NCBI RefSeq assembly: GCF_003385455.1 | Contig: NZ_QNUF01000009.1 | Coordinates: 115,147 to 179,146 of the forward strand | Direction of reading: 5' to 3' | DNA: 64,000 nucleotides | From: Chryseobacterium rhizosphaerae | GTDB lineage: Bacteria; Bacteroidota; Bacteroidia; Flavobacteriales; Weeksellaceae | Part shown: positions 9,192-17,187 of the stretch, in pieces | Numbering within the stretch: position 1 is the stretch's first letter | Layout: each line of letters begins with the position of its first letter | The notes under the pieces: model-generated | What the model was told of the DNA's origin: nothing | Database searches by the model: none | The model's input: the letters and a program-made list of their open reading frames with translations, nothing else | Position numbers and translations under genes: made by a program

Positions 9192-9413
9192 TTAGCAGTT
9201 ACCGCAATCTGCTGTACAGTTTGCTTTTGAGCAGTTCATCAGGTGAGTATGCATAAATTTAGACATACATCCGTCTGAACATCCTGCTGTAAACAATCCT
9301 AAATCGTCATCAATACCAATGGCTTTACCACCTTTTACTTCAAATAAGCTGTTTTTGCTTAAATTTTGTACGTTCTTTTTTGAAATTGTTAGTTTTTTGT
9401 CTGATTTTTTCAT
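9192..9413 (-). CDS. Class I lanthipeptide precursor (LanA)
   Basis: A 73-residue peptide directly upstream of lanB. Residues 1-29 form a Lys-rich leader that ends in Gly-Gly (FEVKGG), as in many Bacteroidota precursors. The 44-residue core holds exactly six Ser/Thr (core positions 13, 17, 22, 27, 33, 38) and six Cys (16, 20, 32, 37, 41, 44). Most Ser/Thr precede a Cys by 3-5 residues (T13-C16, S17-C20, T27-C32, S33-C37, T38-C41), a spacing suited to small lanthionine rings. The core has only one Lys after its first residue and several His, Met and Asp. The mature product and its activity are unknown. Confidence 0.88.
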   Translation of the reverse strand: MKKSDKKLTISKKNVQNLSKNSLFEVKGGKAIGIDDDLGLFTAGCSDGCMSKFMHTHLMNCSKANCTADCGNC

Positions 9414-9420
9414 GGTAATT

Positions 9421-10074
9421 TTATTTTAAAAAATGTTGTGTTAATTTGGTGACTCCATGCCAGGCGTTACCCAAAGCATGCAGCATCTGATCCGGCTCTA
9501 CTACAAGATAAAACAGAACTACAGGGACTAGAGGAAGCAAACTTAGAAGAACAGCCAAAATAGGGGAAATAAGGTACATCCCGTAAGAATGGCTAAACCT
9601 GTTGTTTATATTGCCGGTAATGGCTTTAAAAACAATAAGCATCCTGTCTTTATAATGATAGAGAATTAAGAGATCAAGGAATATATAATAGCTCAGTCTT
9701 GATGCAAACCCATTAACCATAGAAGGTTCCATAAAGGTGATATCCATGATTAAAATATTGAAAGCAATAGGTAAAAAAAGAAGAGCTCCTATAATTACAG
9801 TTTTATTATAGAGAAGCAAAGCTCCACATAACGTCTGACAAATTCCGATGATGATCTTAAATGGATTGTGGTCGAATAAATACCACATTACTTTAAAAAG
9901 ACTGAGGTCTTTAATGGGTTTATTCAATTCTTCACCGGAAATACCAAATTGTCCGTCATCGAAAAATTTAGCATATCCGAAAGATAAGAACTGCCATGCA
10001 AGCAGAACTCTACAGATCAGAATAAAATAGTCCCAATGCTTACTCGCAAAAGTCTTTTTAATTGTGGTAGTCAC
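9421..10074 (-). CDS. DoxX-like membrane protein of lanthipeptide operon
   Basis: 217 residues with about five or six hydrophobic segments and the DoxX/MauE-type opening (RVLLAWQFLSFGYAKFF). It lies 7 bases upstream of the precursor gene on the same strand, so it is probably the first gene of the operon. DoxX/MauE-like proteins are often tied to membrane quinone or thiol redox chemistry; a role in thiol redox of a Cys-rich peptide, or in immunity, is only inference. The start shown is GTG with no good ATG nearby, so the true N-terminus is uncertain. Confidence 0.65.
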   Translation of the reverse strand: MTTTIKKTFASKHWDYFILICRVLLAWQFLSFGYAKFFDDGQFGISGEELNKPIKDLSLFKVMWYLFDHNPFKIIIGICQTLCGALLLYNKTVIIGALLFLPIAFNILIMDITFMEPSMVNGFASRLSYYIFLDLLILYHYKDRMLIVFKAITGNINNRFSHSYGMYLISPILAVLLSLLPLVPVVLFYLVVEPDQMLHALGNAWHGVTKLTQHFLK

Positions 10075-10316
10075 GATGGTTATTAGAAGTTTTTTTAAAT
10101 ATATGCTAAAATTTTGAAACAGACATGCGAATTGTATGAAAAAAATTAATATTTATTGATTGATTTGTAAAAAGTGATCGATGTGGATTGAGTTTAAAAA
10201 CCTTTGTTTTAGGGATTTTTTTAATAATATTTCTACTTTTATCAGTTGTTTTTTTTTATTTCACAAAACAGGGTGTTTTTTCTTTTTTATGCAGAAATTA
10301 AGAAGATAAATTCATT
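10075..10316. other. AT-rich region upstream of lanthipeptide operon
   Basis: No gene and no convincing TAnnTTTG box on the minus strand. The stretch has several long A and T runs and presumably contains the promoter of the lanthipeptide operon, but I cannot place it. Confidence 0.3.
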
Positions 10317-10362
10317 CAAAAAAAAGAAATCGGCAGTATTTCTTGGATGAATACTGCCGATT
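10317..10362 (-). terminator. Terminator after the antiporter gene
   Basis: On the minus strand a 13-bp stem (AATCGGCAGTATT / AATACTGCCGATT) with a 9-base loop is followed by a T-rich run. It lies about 100 bases beyond the antiporter stop and insulates the lanthipeptide operon from it. Confidence 0.85.
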
Positions 10363-10459
10363 ATATAGCCTTATATATACTATTGCGCTTATTTTTAACT
10401 TGGGATTATCAATAGAGCCGCTATTCAGATGTAGAAAAGTATATGGCTAATCAGACTGT

Positions 10460-12769
10460 TTAAGGGTTTGAGATAATTAAAGTAGAAGGAATATCAGACA
10501 GCCATAAACTTTTGGTGTCAATCAGGTTTTTCCAGCTTTTGCTGCTGATAAGCATCAGATCCTGTGAGTTGAGGAATTCCTTCTCGATCCTCTTTTCATT
10601 ATAGAGGGTGATATGGTTAGGAGCTACCTGTTCAATACTTCTGATAAGCTCCTTTACTTCAATATTGTTTCGGATCTGCCCTGCAGCATCCAGAATAATA
10701 ACCTGTGAGTTATTATTATTGATCAACCTTTTAGCATATTCAAGCAGGTAAAAATCACTAAGGTTGAATATGGGTACAAATATCTTATCAGCTGCTGTAA
10801 ATTCTTTGTCAACGAGAACACCTACAGGGATGGTTGCTTTGTCCAGCACCTGAAGGGTCAGGTCGTCGAAAGGAGAGGTATTGAAAATATTACCTTTTCC
10901 TTTTACGGTGTTTAATAATTTTTCGGGATTGATGATTTTTGTGGTAAACCCTAATAATCTACCGAGTAAACTTCCTTCATACATGGATTTTCCGAGCATG
11001 ATAAGAAGAAGATCATAATTTCCTTTATTGGTAATATTGGTAAGGTCACTTTCAACATCTGTGGAAGCTTTGAACAGGGTAGTGACTTCAAGCTGAAGCT
11101 CGTGAGAAGTTTCAATTACATTTTTAAACTGTTCTTTTTCGAAGTTTTCAATATCAAAGGCATGAAGTTCGTCAACAGGAGCAATAGTCATGGCGGTAAC
11201 ACTTTTGTTACCATTCATTTTATGGGTGAAATTATCTGCAAGCCTCAATAGTTTACTTCCAGCTTTTGCCGTTTCGAAAGATAAAAGAACTCTATATTTT
11301 GCATCATTATGTTCCTCTTCATCATCTTCTACCATTGATTTTTTTCCTTTAAAAACATAATTGATGAAATCAAGGCACGGACCTGTCATAAAAGTGGTAA
11401 ATAATGCCATGATAACCAATAAAGCAAATAATTCCGGACCTAAAACACCCAAATCATAACCAATATTAAGCACAATAAGCTCTGTTAATCCTCTGGTATT
11501 CATCAGAGCCCCTATCGTAAGACTGTCTTTCCAGCTCATTTTTAAAAATTTTGCCGTCAGTGCACTTCCCACGAATTTTCCCGTAACAGCGGTTAGAATG
11601 ATGAGTCCACCAATTTTCCATAGATGAACATCGTTCAGTAAGCCGATCTGAGTTCTTAATCCGGTAAATACAAAGAAAAGAGGAAGTAAAAGAACCAATG
11701 CCACATCTTCTACTTTTTCTATGAAAAGATTTCTGAATTTTACATTTTCAGGCATGATGGCACCTGCCATAAATGCCCCGAACAGTGCATGGATTCCAAT
11801 AACTTCCGTAGCATATGATGAGATGATTAATACCAGGAAAAATATAGCTACCAATCCTTTACTGATAAAACCTTTTCCTTTCTGTGATTCGGCAATTTTG
11901 GTGAGGAACGGTCTTACCGCCTTTATCATAATGAAAACATATAGAATAGCCATTAAAATAACAAATACGGATCCTGAAAATGATCCTGCTTTTACAATGG
12001 CAATCACTGCTGCTAAAATACACCATGCTGTAATATCATCAGCTGCGGCGCAGGTAATAACAACGGTTCCTATTTTTGTTTTATGGAGATTTCTTTCCTG
12101 AACAATTCTGGCCAATACAGGAAATGCTGTAATACTCATGGCAATAGCTATAAACAATGCGAATGAGCTGAACTGAATTCCATCAGGTGCAAATTCTTTA
12201 TAAATAAAATAAGAAAGACCTACTCCCAATGCAAAAGGGATAATAATACTGGCATGACTGATTACTACGGCATCATGTGCTTTTTTTCTGAGAACACTAA
12301 GGTCAAGCTCCATTCCTACAATATACATAAAGAGAATTAGCCCGATCTGGCTTAGAAACTGTAAGTTGGGTAATGATTCTTTTGGAAAAATAAATGCTGA
12401 AAGTTCCGGAAAATATAATCCGAAAAGAGAGGGCCCCAGAACAATACCGGCTATCATCTCTCCGATAACAGATGGCTGTTTCAGTTTTATGCAAACCCAC
12501 CCAAAAAGTTTTGCTACCAGAATAATGGTCACAATCTGGGCTAGAAGAAGAGCCAAAGGATGATGAAGATTAGTGAGGAATGAATCTGTAAAATTTTCCC
12601 ACATGGTAGAGCCTGTAGATTTGGCCGGGGTAATATTCTCTCCAATTTCCAATGTTTTTCCTTCTACAAAAAACCAATACATAAGGCATGAAAAAAATGC
12701 AATTGTACTGATGTAAAAAATAATATTTTTATATTTCCCCAAATTCATGATTCCTAAATTTTGATGCAA
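10460..12769 (-). CDS. Cation:proton antiporter, CPA2 family
   Basis: 769 residues. A first membrane segment near residues 12-31 precedes a Na+/H+ exchanger domain with about 12 segments (roughly 75-465). It includes the charged blocks GIVLGPSLFG, AADDITAWCILA (the paired Asp typical of this family) and MNTRGLTELIVLNIG. The C-terminal third (about 495-769) is soluble and resembles a universal-stress-like sensor, as in plant CHX and related bacterial proteins. It should exchange K+ or Na+ for protons at the inner membrane. It is monocistronic with its own terminator. Ion preference cannot be told from sequence. Confidence 0.9.
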   Translation of the reverse strand: MHQNLGIMNLGKYKNIIFYISTIAFFSCLMYWFFVEGKTLEIGENITPAKSTGSTMWENFTDSFLTNLHHPLALLLAQIVTIILVAKLFGWVCIKLKQPSVIGEMIAGIVLGPSLFGLYFPELSAFIFPKESLPNLQFLSQIGLILFMYIVGMELDLSVLRKKAHDAVVISHASIIIPFALGVGLSYFIYKEFAPDGIQFSSFALFIAIAMSITAFPVLARIVQERNLHKTKIGTVVITCAAADDITAWCILAAVIAIVKAGSFSGSVFVILMAILYVFIMIKAVRPFLTKIAESQKGKGFISKGLVAIFFLVLIISSYATEVIGIHALFGAFMAGAIMPENVKFRNLFIEKVEDVALVLLLPLFFVFTGLRTQIGLLNDVHLWKIGGLIILTAVTGKFVGSALTAKFLKMSWKDSLTIGALMNTRGLTELIVLNIGYDLGVLGPELFALLVIMALFTTFMTGPCLDFINYVFKGKKSMVEDDEEEHNDAKYRVLLSFETAKAGSKLLRLADNFTHKMNGNKSVTAMTIAPVDELHAFDIENFEKEQFKNVIETSHELQLEVTTLFKASTDVESDLTNITNKGNYDLLLIMLGKSMYEGSLLGRLLGFTTKIINPEKLLNTVKGKGNIFNTSPFDDLTLQVLDKATIPVGVLVDKEFTAADKIFVPIFNLSDFYLLEYAKRLINNNNSQVIILDAAGQIRNNIEVKELIRSIEQVAPNHITLYNEKRIEKEFLNSQDLMLISSKSWKNLIDTKSLWLSDIPSTLIISNP

Positions 12770-12846
12770 AGTTGATAAGAATATACTTATATTGAAATAC
12801 CCTTGTTTTTAAAATGTAATGAATGTTCTAAAAAATGTAATAAAAT

Positions 12847-13236
12847 CTATTTGAACGAATATCCTACACCGATTCCTATTTTCCAGTTTCCGTCCTGATC
12901 TGCCGTTTTAGCATTATAATAAACAGGAAGTTGAAAGGCAATTTTTTTATAAACCATTGTAAGACCTGCACCCAGGGTAGGCATAACAGGGCTGTTTTTG
13001 GTTCCGGGTGATCGGTCTTCCTTAATTCTCAGCGAGGGAAGCATTCCCATAACAAATTTTATATGCTTGTGGGTAAGTCTTAGATTAGGCCCCGTAAAAT
13101 TGATAAATGCCCCATGATCTACATATCCGGCTACGGCAATTCCATCAAAAAAAGATGCTTTAATGGTTGAATTGCCTTCCTGAGAAAAACACAAACCGGA
13201 TATGAGAACTCCTGCAGCATACATGAAATTTTTCAT
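12847..13236 (-). CDS. Small outer-membrane beta-barrel-like protein
   Basis: About 129 residues if started at MKNFMYAAGV, which gives a clean Sec signal peptide ending near LCFSQ. A longer frame exists upstream only from TTG and I reject it. The mature part alternates polar and hydrophobic residues and ends in GVGYSFK, a terminal aromatic pattern typical of outer-membrane barrels. It is short for a complete barrel, so it may be a small porin-like or adhesin-like protein. Function is unknown. The gene is close to the antiporter on the same strand but has a separate start region. Confidence 0.65.
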   Translation of the reverse strand: MKNFMYAAGVLISGLCFSQEGNSTIKASFFDGIAVAGYVDHGAFINFTGPNLRLTHKHIKFVMGMLPSLRIKEDRSPGTKNSPVMPTLGAGLTMVYKKIAFQLPVYYNAKTADQDGNWKIGIGVGYSFK

Positions 13237-13344
13237 TATAAAATCAATTAATTCGCAGTAAAAGTACAAGGATTACCGGCTGAAAAAGGACGGCTGTAAT
13301 AAAGGGTTTGTATTCTGTAATGAAACCGTAAAGATTTGGAAGGT

Positions 13345-14055
13345 TTATTTTCCGAACAGTTCCATTAATGAGCTTTTATAGGCTTCGCCAATCTGAAGTT
13401 TGAGAAAATTATGGTCTTCTGTAGAGATGGTGCTGATAATTTCATTAGTGGAAAATACCTTGATAGAGGCCAGCGCGATAATTTCTTTTTTATTGACCTG
13501 TGCAAAATCTTTTGCAGGGAGCATTTCCAGCAGATTTTTAAAGTTCAGGTTTTTCAGAACGATCGTAGTTCCGTCATTGAGGGTGATGTCTTTATCCCGG
13601 CTGTCTATTTCTGATGTTTTGATGTAAGCAATTTGTTCAGTAAATATGACTGTTTTTCCGATATTGGTATTCCATTCGATGAAGGCTTTTTTAGGAGGAG
13701 TTTCCACCAGTTCTTTAGCTTTTTCGAAGGCCTGGATCAGACGTTCTTTTTTGATAGGCTTTCTCACATAATCCACTACATTAAGGTCAAAAGCTTCAGC
13801 AGCATATTCTTTGTAAGCTGTTGTAAAAATGATTTTTTTTGAATCTGAGATAAGCTCTGCCACCTGGAGACCTGTCATTCCGGGCATTTCTATATCCAGA
13901 ATACACAGATTACAGTCGATATGATCAATTTCGTTCAGGAAAATTTTAGGGTCGTTGAATGCTTTTACCACCTCTACATTTTCGATTTGTTCACATAGAA
14001 GTTTCAGGTAGCTGATCGCTAACAGCTCATCATCCAGAATAACGCATTTTATCAT
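13345..14055 (-). CDS. LytTR-family response regulator
   Basis: 236 residues. The receiver domain (1-120) has the acidic pair Asp8/Asp9, phosphoacceptor Asp54 in LDIEMPGMTG, the Thr of FTTAY and the Lys of VRKPI. The C-terminal LytTR DNA-binding domain (about 130-236) contains a KDITLNDGTTIVLKNLNFKNLLEMLP block. It overlaps the upstream kinase gene by 26 bases, which pairs the two as one signalling system. Target genes are not evident; the neighbours give no clear hint. Confidence 0.92.
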   Translation of the reverse strand: MIKCVILDDELLAISYLKLLCEQIENVEVVKAFNDPKIFLNEIDHIDCNLCILDIEMPGMTGLQVAELISDSKKIIFTTAYKEYAAEAFDLNVVDYVRKPIKKERLIQAFEKAKELVETPPKKAFIEWNTNIGKTVIFTEQIAYIKTSEIDSRDKDITLNDGTTIVLKNLNFKNLLEMLPAKDFAQVNKKEIIALASIKVFSTNEIISTISTEDHNFLKLQIGEAYKSSLMELFGK

Positions 14056-14803
14056 AGAATTCTCCTAAATTGATTTTTAATTCTGCTGTGAAGATACCAT
14101 TTTTTGAACTTCTTTCCAGTTGGTAGTAGGTACTGTAAATCATTTTAAGCCTTTGATCTAAAGACTGGCTTCCAAAACCGCTTTTTTCTTTTGTCAGACT
14201 GTTTTTTAAAGATGCCTTATTGCTGACTTTCATCGTAAACATCCCATTTTCAAGCTCCAGATAAATGGAAATAAAGGAATCCTGGGCCAGGAAATCGGTA
14301 TGCTTGAACGCATTTTCTATAAGGTCAACGGAAATGAGCGGAGCAAATACTTTTTCCTCATATACAGAATCTGTTTTATTGATCCTGGATTTAATCCTGA
14401 AATCGAAAAGAGGATTTATTTTGATCTTATTGATTTCAATAAGGCTTAGGGCAAAGTTCAGCTCTTCTTTTGGACTTACGAATTTATTATTGCTTTCGTA
14501 TAAAATGTAATCCAGAACATTAGCCAGTTTATCCAGAGACATATACGTTTGGTAGGCATGTGACTGAACTGAATTGAGGATGTTTTTAAAAAGATGGGGG
14601 TTCAGCTTGGTACCAATATGTTCAAGACGAACCTCATTCAATCGCTGTTCAATGATTTTATTGCTTTCTGATAACTTGGTATTTTTCTGTTTCAGTTTTT
14701 GATTCTGGCTGAAGAGATAAATACTGGTGGTTAAAAAAAAGAAAATGGCAAAAACTCCGATGAATATCAGATAGTCATGAATCATGTAGTAATTGCCTTC
14801 CAT
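14030..14803 (-). CDS. LytS-type sensor histidine kinase
   Basis: 257 residues. One membrane segment (about 10-32) and a short coiled coil lead into a His_kinase/HATPase module with His70 in NPHLFKNILNS and an N-box LIENAFKH. The G-box is GFGSQSLDQRLKMIY. There is almost no extracytoplasmic part, so the signal is likely sensed in the membrane or by a partner. It is followed by and overlaps the LytTR regulator gene. Its start could be Met1 or Met7 (MIHDYLIF). Confidence 0.9.
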   Translation of the reverse strand: MEGNYYMIHDYLIFIGVFAIFFFLTTSIYLFSQNQKLKQKNTKLSESNKIIEQRLNEVRLEHIGTKLNPHLFKNILNSVQSHAYQTYMSLDKLANVLDYILYESNNKFVSPKEELNFALSLIEINKIKINPLFDFRIKSRINKTDSVYEEKVFAPLISVDLIENAFKHTDFLAQDSFISIYLELENGMFTMKVSNKASLKNSLTKEKSGFGSQSLDQRLKMIYSTYYQLERSSKNGIFTAELKINLGEFYDKMRYSG

Positions 14804-14822
14804 AGAACCGTATTGTTGAAAA

Positions 14823-15194
14823 CTATTTAAGCTTTTTCAGACTGTTTACTGTCATTGTCTCTTCACATTTTTCAAAGCCAATCTCATACTTAGGATTTTT
14901 TTCAGGATAAGTGATAATATATGTCGGACATGGCTTTTGCTGTGCATTGCTTCGGTCAAAATCTACCTTCCCCTGAGTAATGATACTGTCTTTGATAAAC
15001 TTTTCATCAATCTTATTGATGGCCATCGCATTTTTAACCTCTTCAGAATATTTGAATTCTTTTGAAAGGGTTTCTGCAATGACACGGCTGTTAGGCAGAT
15101 AACCGCTACAGCTGGCTCCCTTTTTGTTTAAAATAAAGAATACAAGAATGAGCCCCGGAATGAAGCCTATTAAATAAAATTTAAATTTTTTCAT
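14823..15194 (-). CDS. Membrane-anchored DUF4258-like protein
   Basis: 123 residues with an N-terminal anchor (FYLIGFIPGLILVFFIL) and a soluble part with Cys residues. It starts on the last bases of the alanine dehydrogenase gene, so the two are co-transcribed. From memory, similar anchored DUF4258-type proteins follow alanine dehydrogenase in other Flavobacteriia; I could not check this. Its biochemical role is unknown. Confidence 0.6.
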   Translation of the reverse strand: MKKFKFYLIGFIPGLILVFFILNKKGASCSGYLPNSRVIAETLSKEFKYSEEVKNAMAINKIDEKFIKDSIITQGKVDFDRSNAQQKPCPTYIITYPEKNPKYEIGFEKCEETMTVNSLKKLK

Positions 15195-16384
15195 TAGAAA
15201 ATTAAAAGATTGATATCGTGGTACGTAAGTCCGAAACGGTCACAGATGATCTTTTTTGTATGTCTTCCTTTATACATATATAAACTCTGCTTCATTTCAT
15301 TTTTGCGGATCAGCATATTTTCAAAACCACCTTCTTCATCATAATTCAGAATATAAGAAAGGAAGAAATTCGAAATTGCTTTTGTTGTGGTCCTCGGCAT
15401 TCTCGATGTAAGGTTGGGTAACCCACAATGAATAACACCATGTTTGATGATATACGGATCTTCCATAGTGGTAAGCTCCGATGTTTCGATAACCTTGCCG
15501 TTATCTATAGTAATATCAATGATGACACTGCCTTTTTTCATTTTCATGACCATATCCTCAGTAACGATAGGGGTCATATTTAATCTTGGAAGAGCTCCAA
15601 TAACTACATCAGCACGTCTTAAACTTTTGCTGAGTTCTTTAGGATCGATGATAGAAGTTGGAACACGGCTGTCAACAATAGTGTGAAGCCTTCTTAATTT
15701 GGATAATGAGTTGTCAAAAACTTTGACACTGGCTCCTAAACCAATGGCTGCTTTTGTTGCAAACTCACCCACAATTCCGGCTCCAAGAACTACGACTTCA
15801 GCAGGTCTTACTCCTGTAATCCCTCCAAGCATTAAACCATTAGATAAGGCTAATAATTCTGAAGCATATAAAATAGAAACAGATCCTGCAATCTCACCAA
15901 TAAGTCTTACCAGGGCCAGCTGTTTGTATTCATCAACAATAAATTCAAAAGCAATGGCATTTATTTTTTTCTCGGCAAGTTTTAAGAAGTATTCTTTTTC
16001 CCTAAGATTGATTTGAAGTGCTGACACCAAATAGGTATTGGGCTTCATAAATTCAATTTCATCTTCGGTAGGAGGGTTAACCTTTAAAATAAGATCCTGT
16101 CCGAAGGCTTCTTTGGGATCATTAGTGATCCTTGCCCCGGATTCAGAATACTGTAAATCCGTAAAAAATGATCCTTGTCCGGCTCCAGATTCTATGATAA
16201 TCTCATGGCCGTGCTCTACCAGCACCTGTACTGCGTCCGGAGTAATGCAGGTTCTCCTTTCATTTAAACAGGTTTCTTTAGGAATTCCAATACTGAATTG
16301 TTTCCCTTTTTTTATAACTTCCAATTTTTCCTCTTTCGGCATCAATTCTTCTTCTGTGAAAGGAGTAAAAATATTTGTACTCAT
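15194..16384 (-). CDS. ald: Alanine dehydrogenase
   Basis: 396 residues of the alanine dehydrogenase / PNT family, which interconverts alanine and pyruvate with NAD. The N-terminal part has the RRTCITPDAV substrate block, and GAGIVGEFATKAAIGLGASV forms the nucleotide-binding loop. The Flavobacteriia form carries an extra N-terminal stretch (FTPFTEEELMPKEEKLEV) and a C-terminal tail reaching YHDINLLIF. It overlaps the DUF4258-like gene downstream. No proton-pumping transhydrogenase membrane domain is present, which favours alanine dehydrogenase. Confidence 0.88.
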   Translation of the reverse strand: MSTNIFTPFTEEELMPKEEKLEVIKKGKQFSIGIPKETCLNERRTCITPDAVQVLVEHGHEIIIESGAGQGSFFTDLQYSESGARITNDPKEAFGQDLILKVNPPTEDEIEFMKPNTYLVSALQINLREKEYFLKLAEKKINAIAFEFIVDEYKQLALVRLIGEIAGSVSILYASELLALSNGLMLGGITGVRPAEVVVLGAGIVGEFATKAAIGLGASVKVFDNSLSKLRRLHTIVDSRVPTSIIDPKELSKSLRRADVVIGALPRLNMTPIVTEDMVMKMKKGSVIIDITIDNGKVIETSELTTMEDPYIIKHGVIHCGLPNLTSRMPRTTTKAISNFFLSYILNYDEEGGFENMLIRKNEMKQSLYMYKGRHTKKIICDRFGLTYHDINLLIF

Positions 16385-16449
16385 CCTTTAAATTATGTCT
16401 TACAGATTATTATTTTAATACTGATTTAAGAAGCAAAGATACATAATAT

Positions 16450-16857
16450 TTAATCGAATGAAACTTCTCTTTGTTCACCTGTATTCAGGATGCTCATTGT
16501 GTGGTACTTGAGCCCGTAAAGCTCCTCTTCATAGACTTCAGGCCATTCAATGATGCACAAAAAAGAGTTATCCAGATATTCTTCAATACCAATATCATAG
16601 ACTTCTTCAACGTTTTTTAAGCGATACAGATCAAAATGGTATACTTTTCCTTTTGAAGTATTGTATTCATTGACAATAGAGTAGGTAGGAGAGTTGACCT
16701 CATCCTCACTTCCCAGGTTTTTAAGCAAAAACTGAGTGAAAGTAGTTTTTCCGGCTCCCAGATTTCCTTTAAGCAAAAGGATATTATGTTTTAATTCAGG
16801 AAAAATAGTATCCACAACTTCCTGCCAGTCTTCGATGGTATGTATAGTGAACTGCAT
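16450..16857 (-). CDS. tsaE: tRNA t6A-synthesis ATPase TsaE
   Basis: 135 residues, the usual length for TsaE, the ATPase that supports TsaB-TsaD in making threonylcarbamoyl-adenosine 37 of tRNA. Walker A is GNLGAGKT at 31-38; the family blocks SPTYSIVNEY, HFDLYRL and IIEWPE follow in order. It lies just upstream of ald on the same strand and is divergent from dnaG across a repeat-filled gap. Confidence 0.95.
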   Translation of the reverse strand: MQFTIHTIEDWQEVVDTIFPELKHNILLLKGNLGAGKTTFTQFLLKNLGSEDEVNSPTYSIVNEYNTSKGKVYHFDLYRLKNVEEVYDIGIEEYLDNSFLCIIEWPEVYEEELYGLKYHTMSILNTGEQREVSFD

Positions 16858-16920
16858 AGGTTAATTTGCTACAAAAATAATGAAATTTAAGTTTGAGAAA
16901 GTGTGGGAAAGGAATAAATA

Positions 16921-17148
16921 TTAGATGTTAGCCAGGTAGGAGGTTAGGTTTGGATATTGATAAAGAGTCATGAGTTAAGAGTTAAGAGTTATGAGTTGAG
17001 ATGTCATACATTATACATCCGACATTATACATTATACAGGAACAAATATCTTAGATCTCTGATCCCGAAGCCCCACCGCGAATCCCACCTCACGTAACCC
17101 CGAATCTCAAACCCCGTACCCATGAGACTCTCAAACTCTCCGGGGTAA
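16921..17148. repeat. Heptad-phased intergenic repeat, site A
   Basis: About 230 bp in the tsaE/dnaG divergent gap read as consecutive 7-base units that resemble their neighbours. Examples are TTAAGAG TTAAGAG, ATTATAC ATTATAC, and later CGAATCT CAAACCC CGTACCC. The phase holds across the whole stretch while the unit changes gradually, from purine-rich at the left to pyrimidine-rich at the right. It shares ACCCCGAATCTC with site E (51.36 kb) and its complement with site B (26.1 kb). It is not coding. It ends about 40 bases before the dnaG start, so the dnaG promoter sits at its edge. Confidence 0.75.
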
Positions 17149-17187
17149 AAGCTTCCAGTTTCTATATAAAATACTTATTTTTACATC

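Noticed and set aside
13237..13269. TTG start for the small outer-membrane protein
   Set aside because: The ATG at 13236 gives a clean signal peptide; the longer form would bury it.
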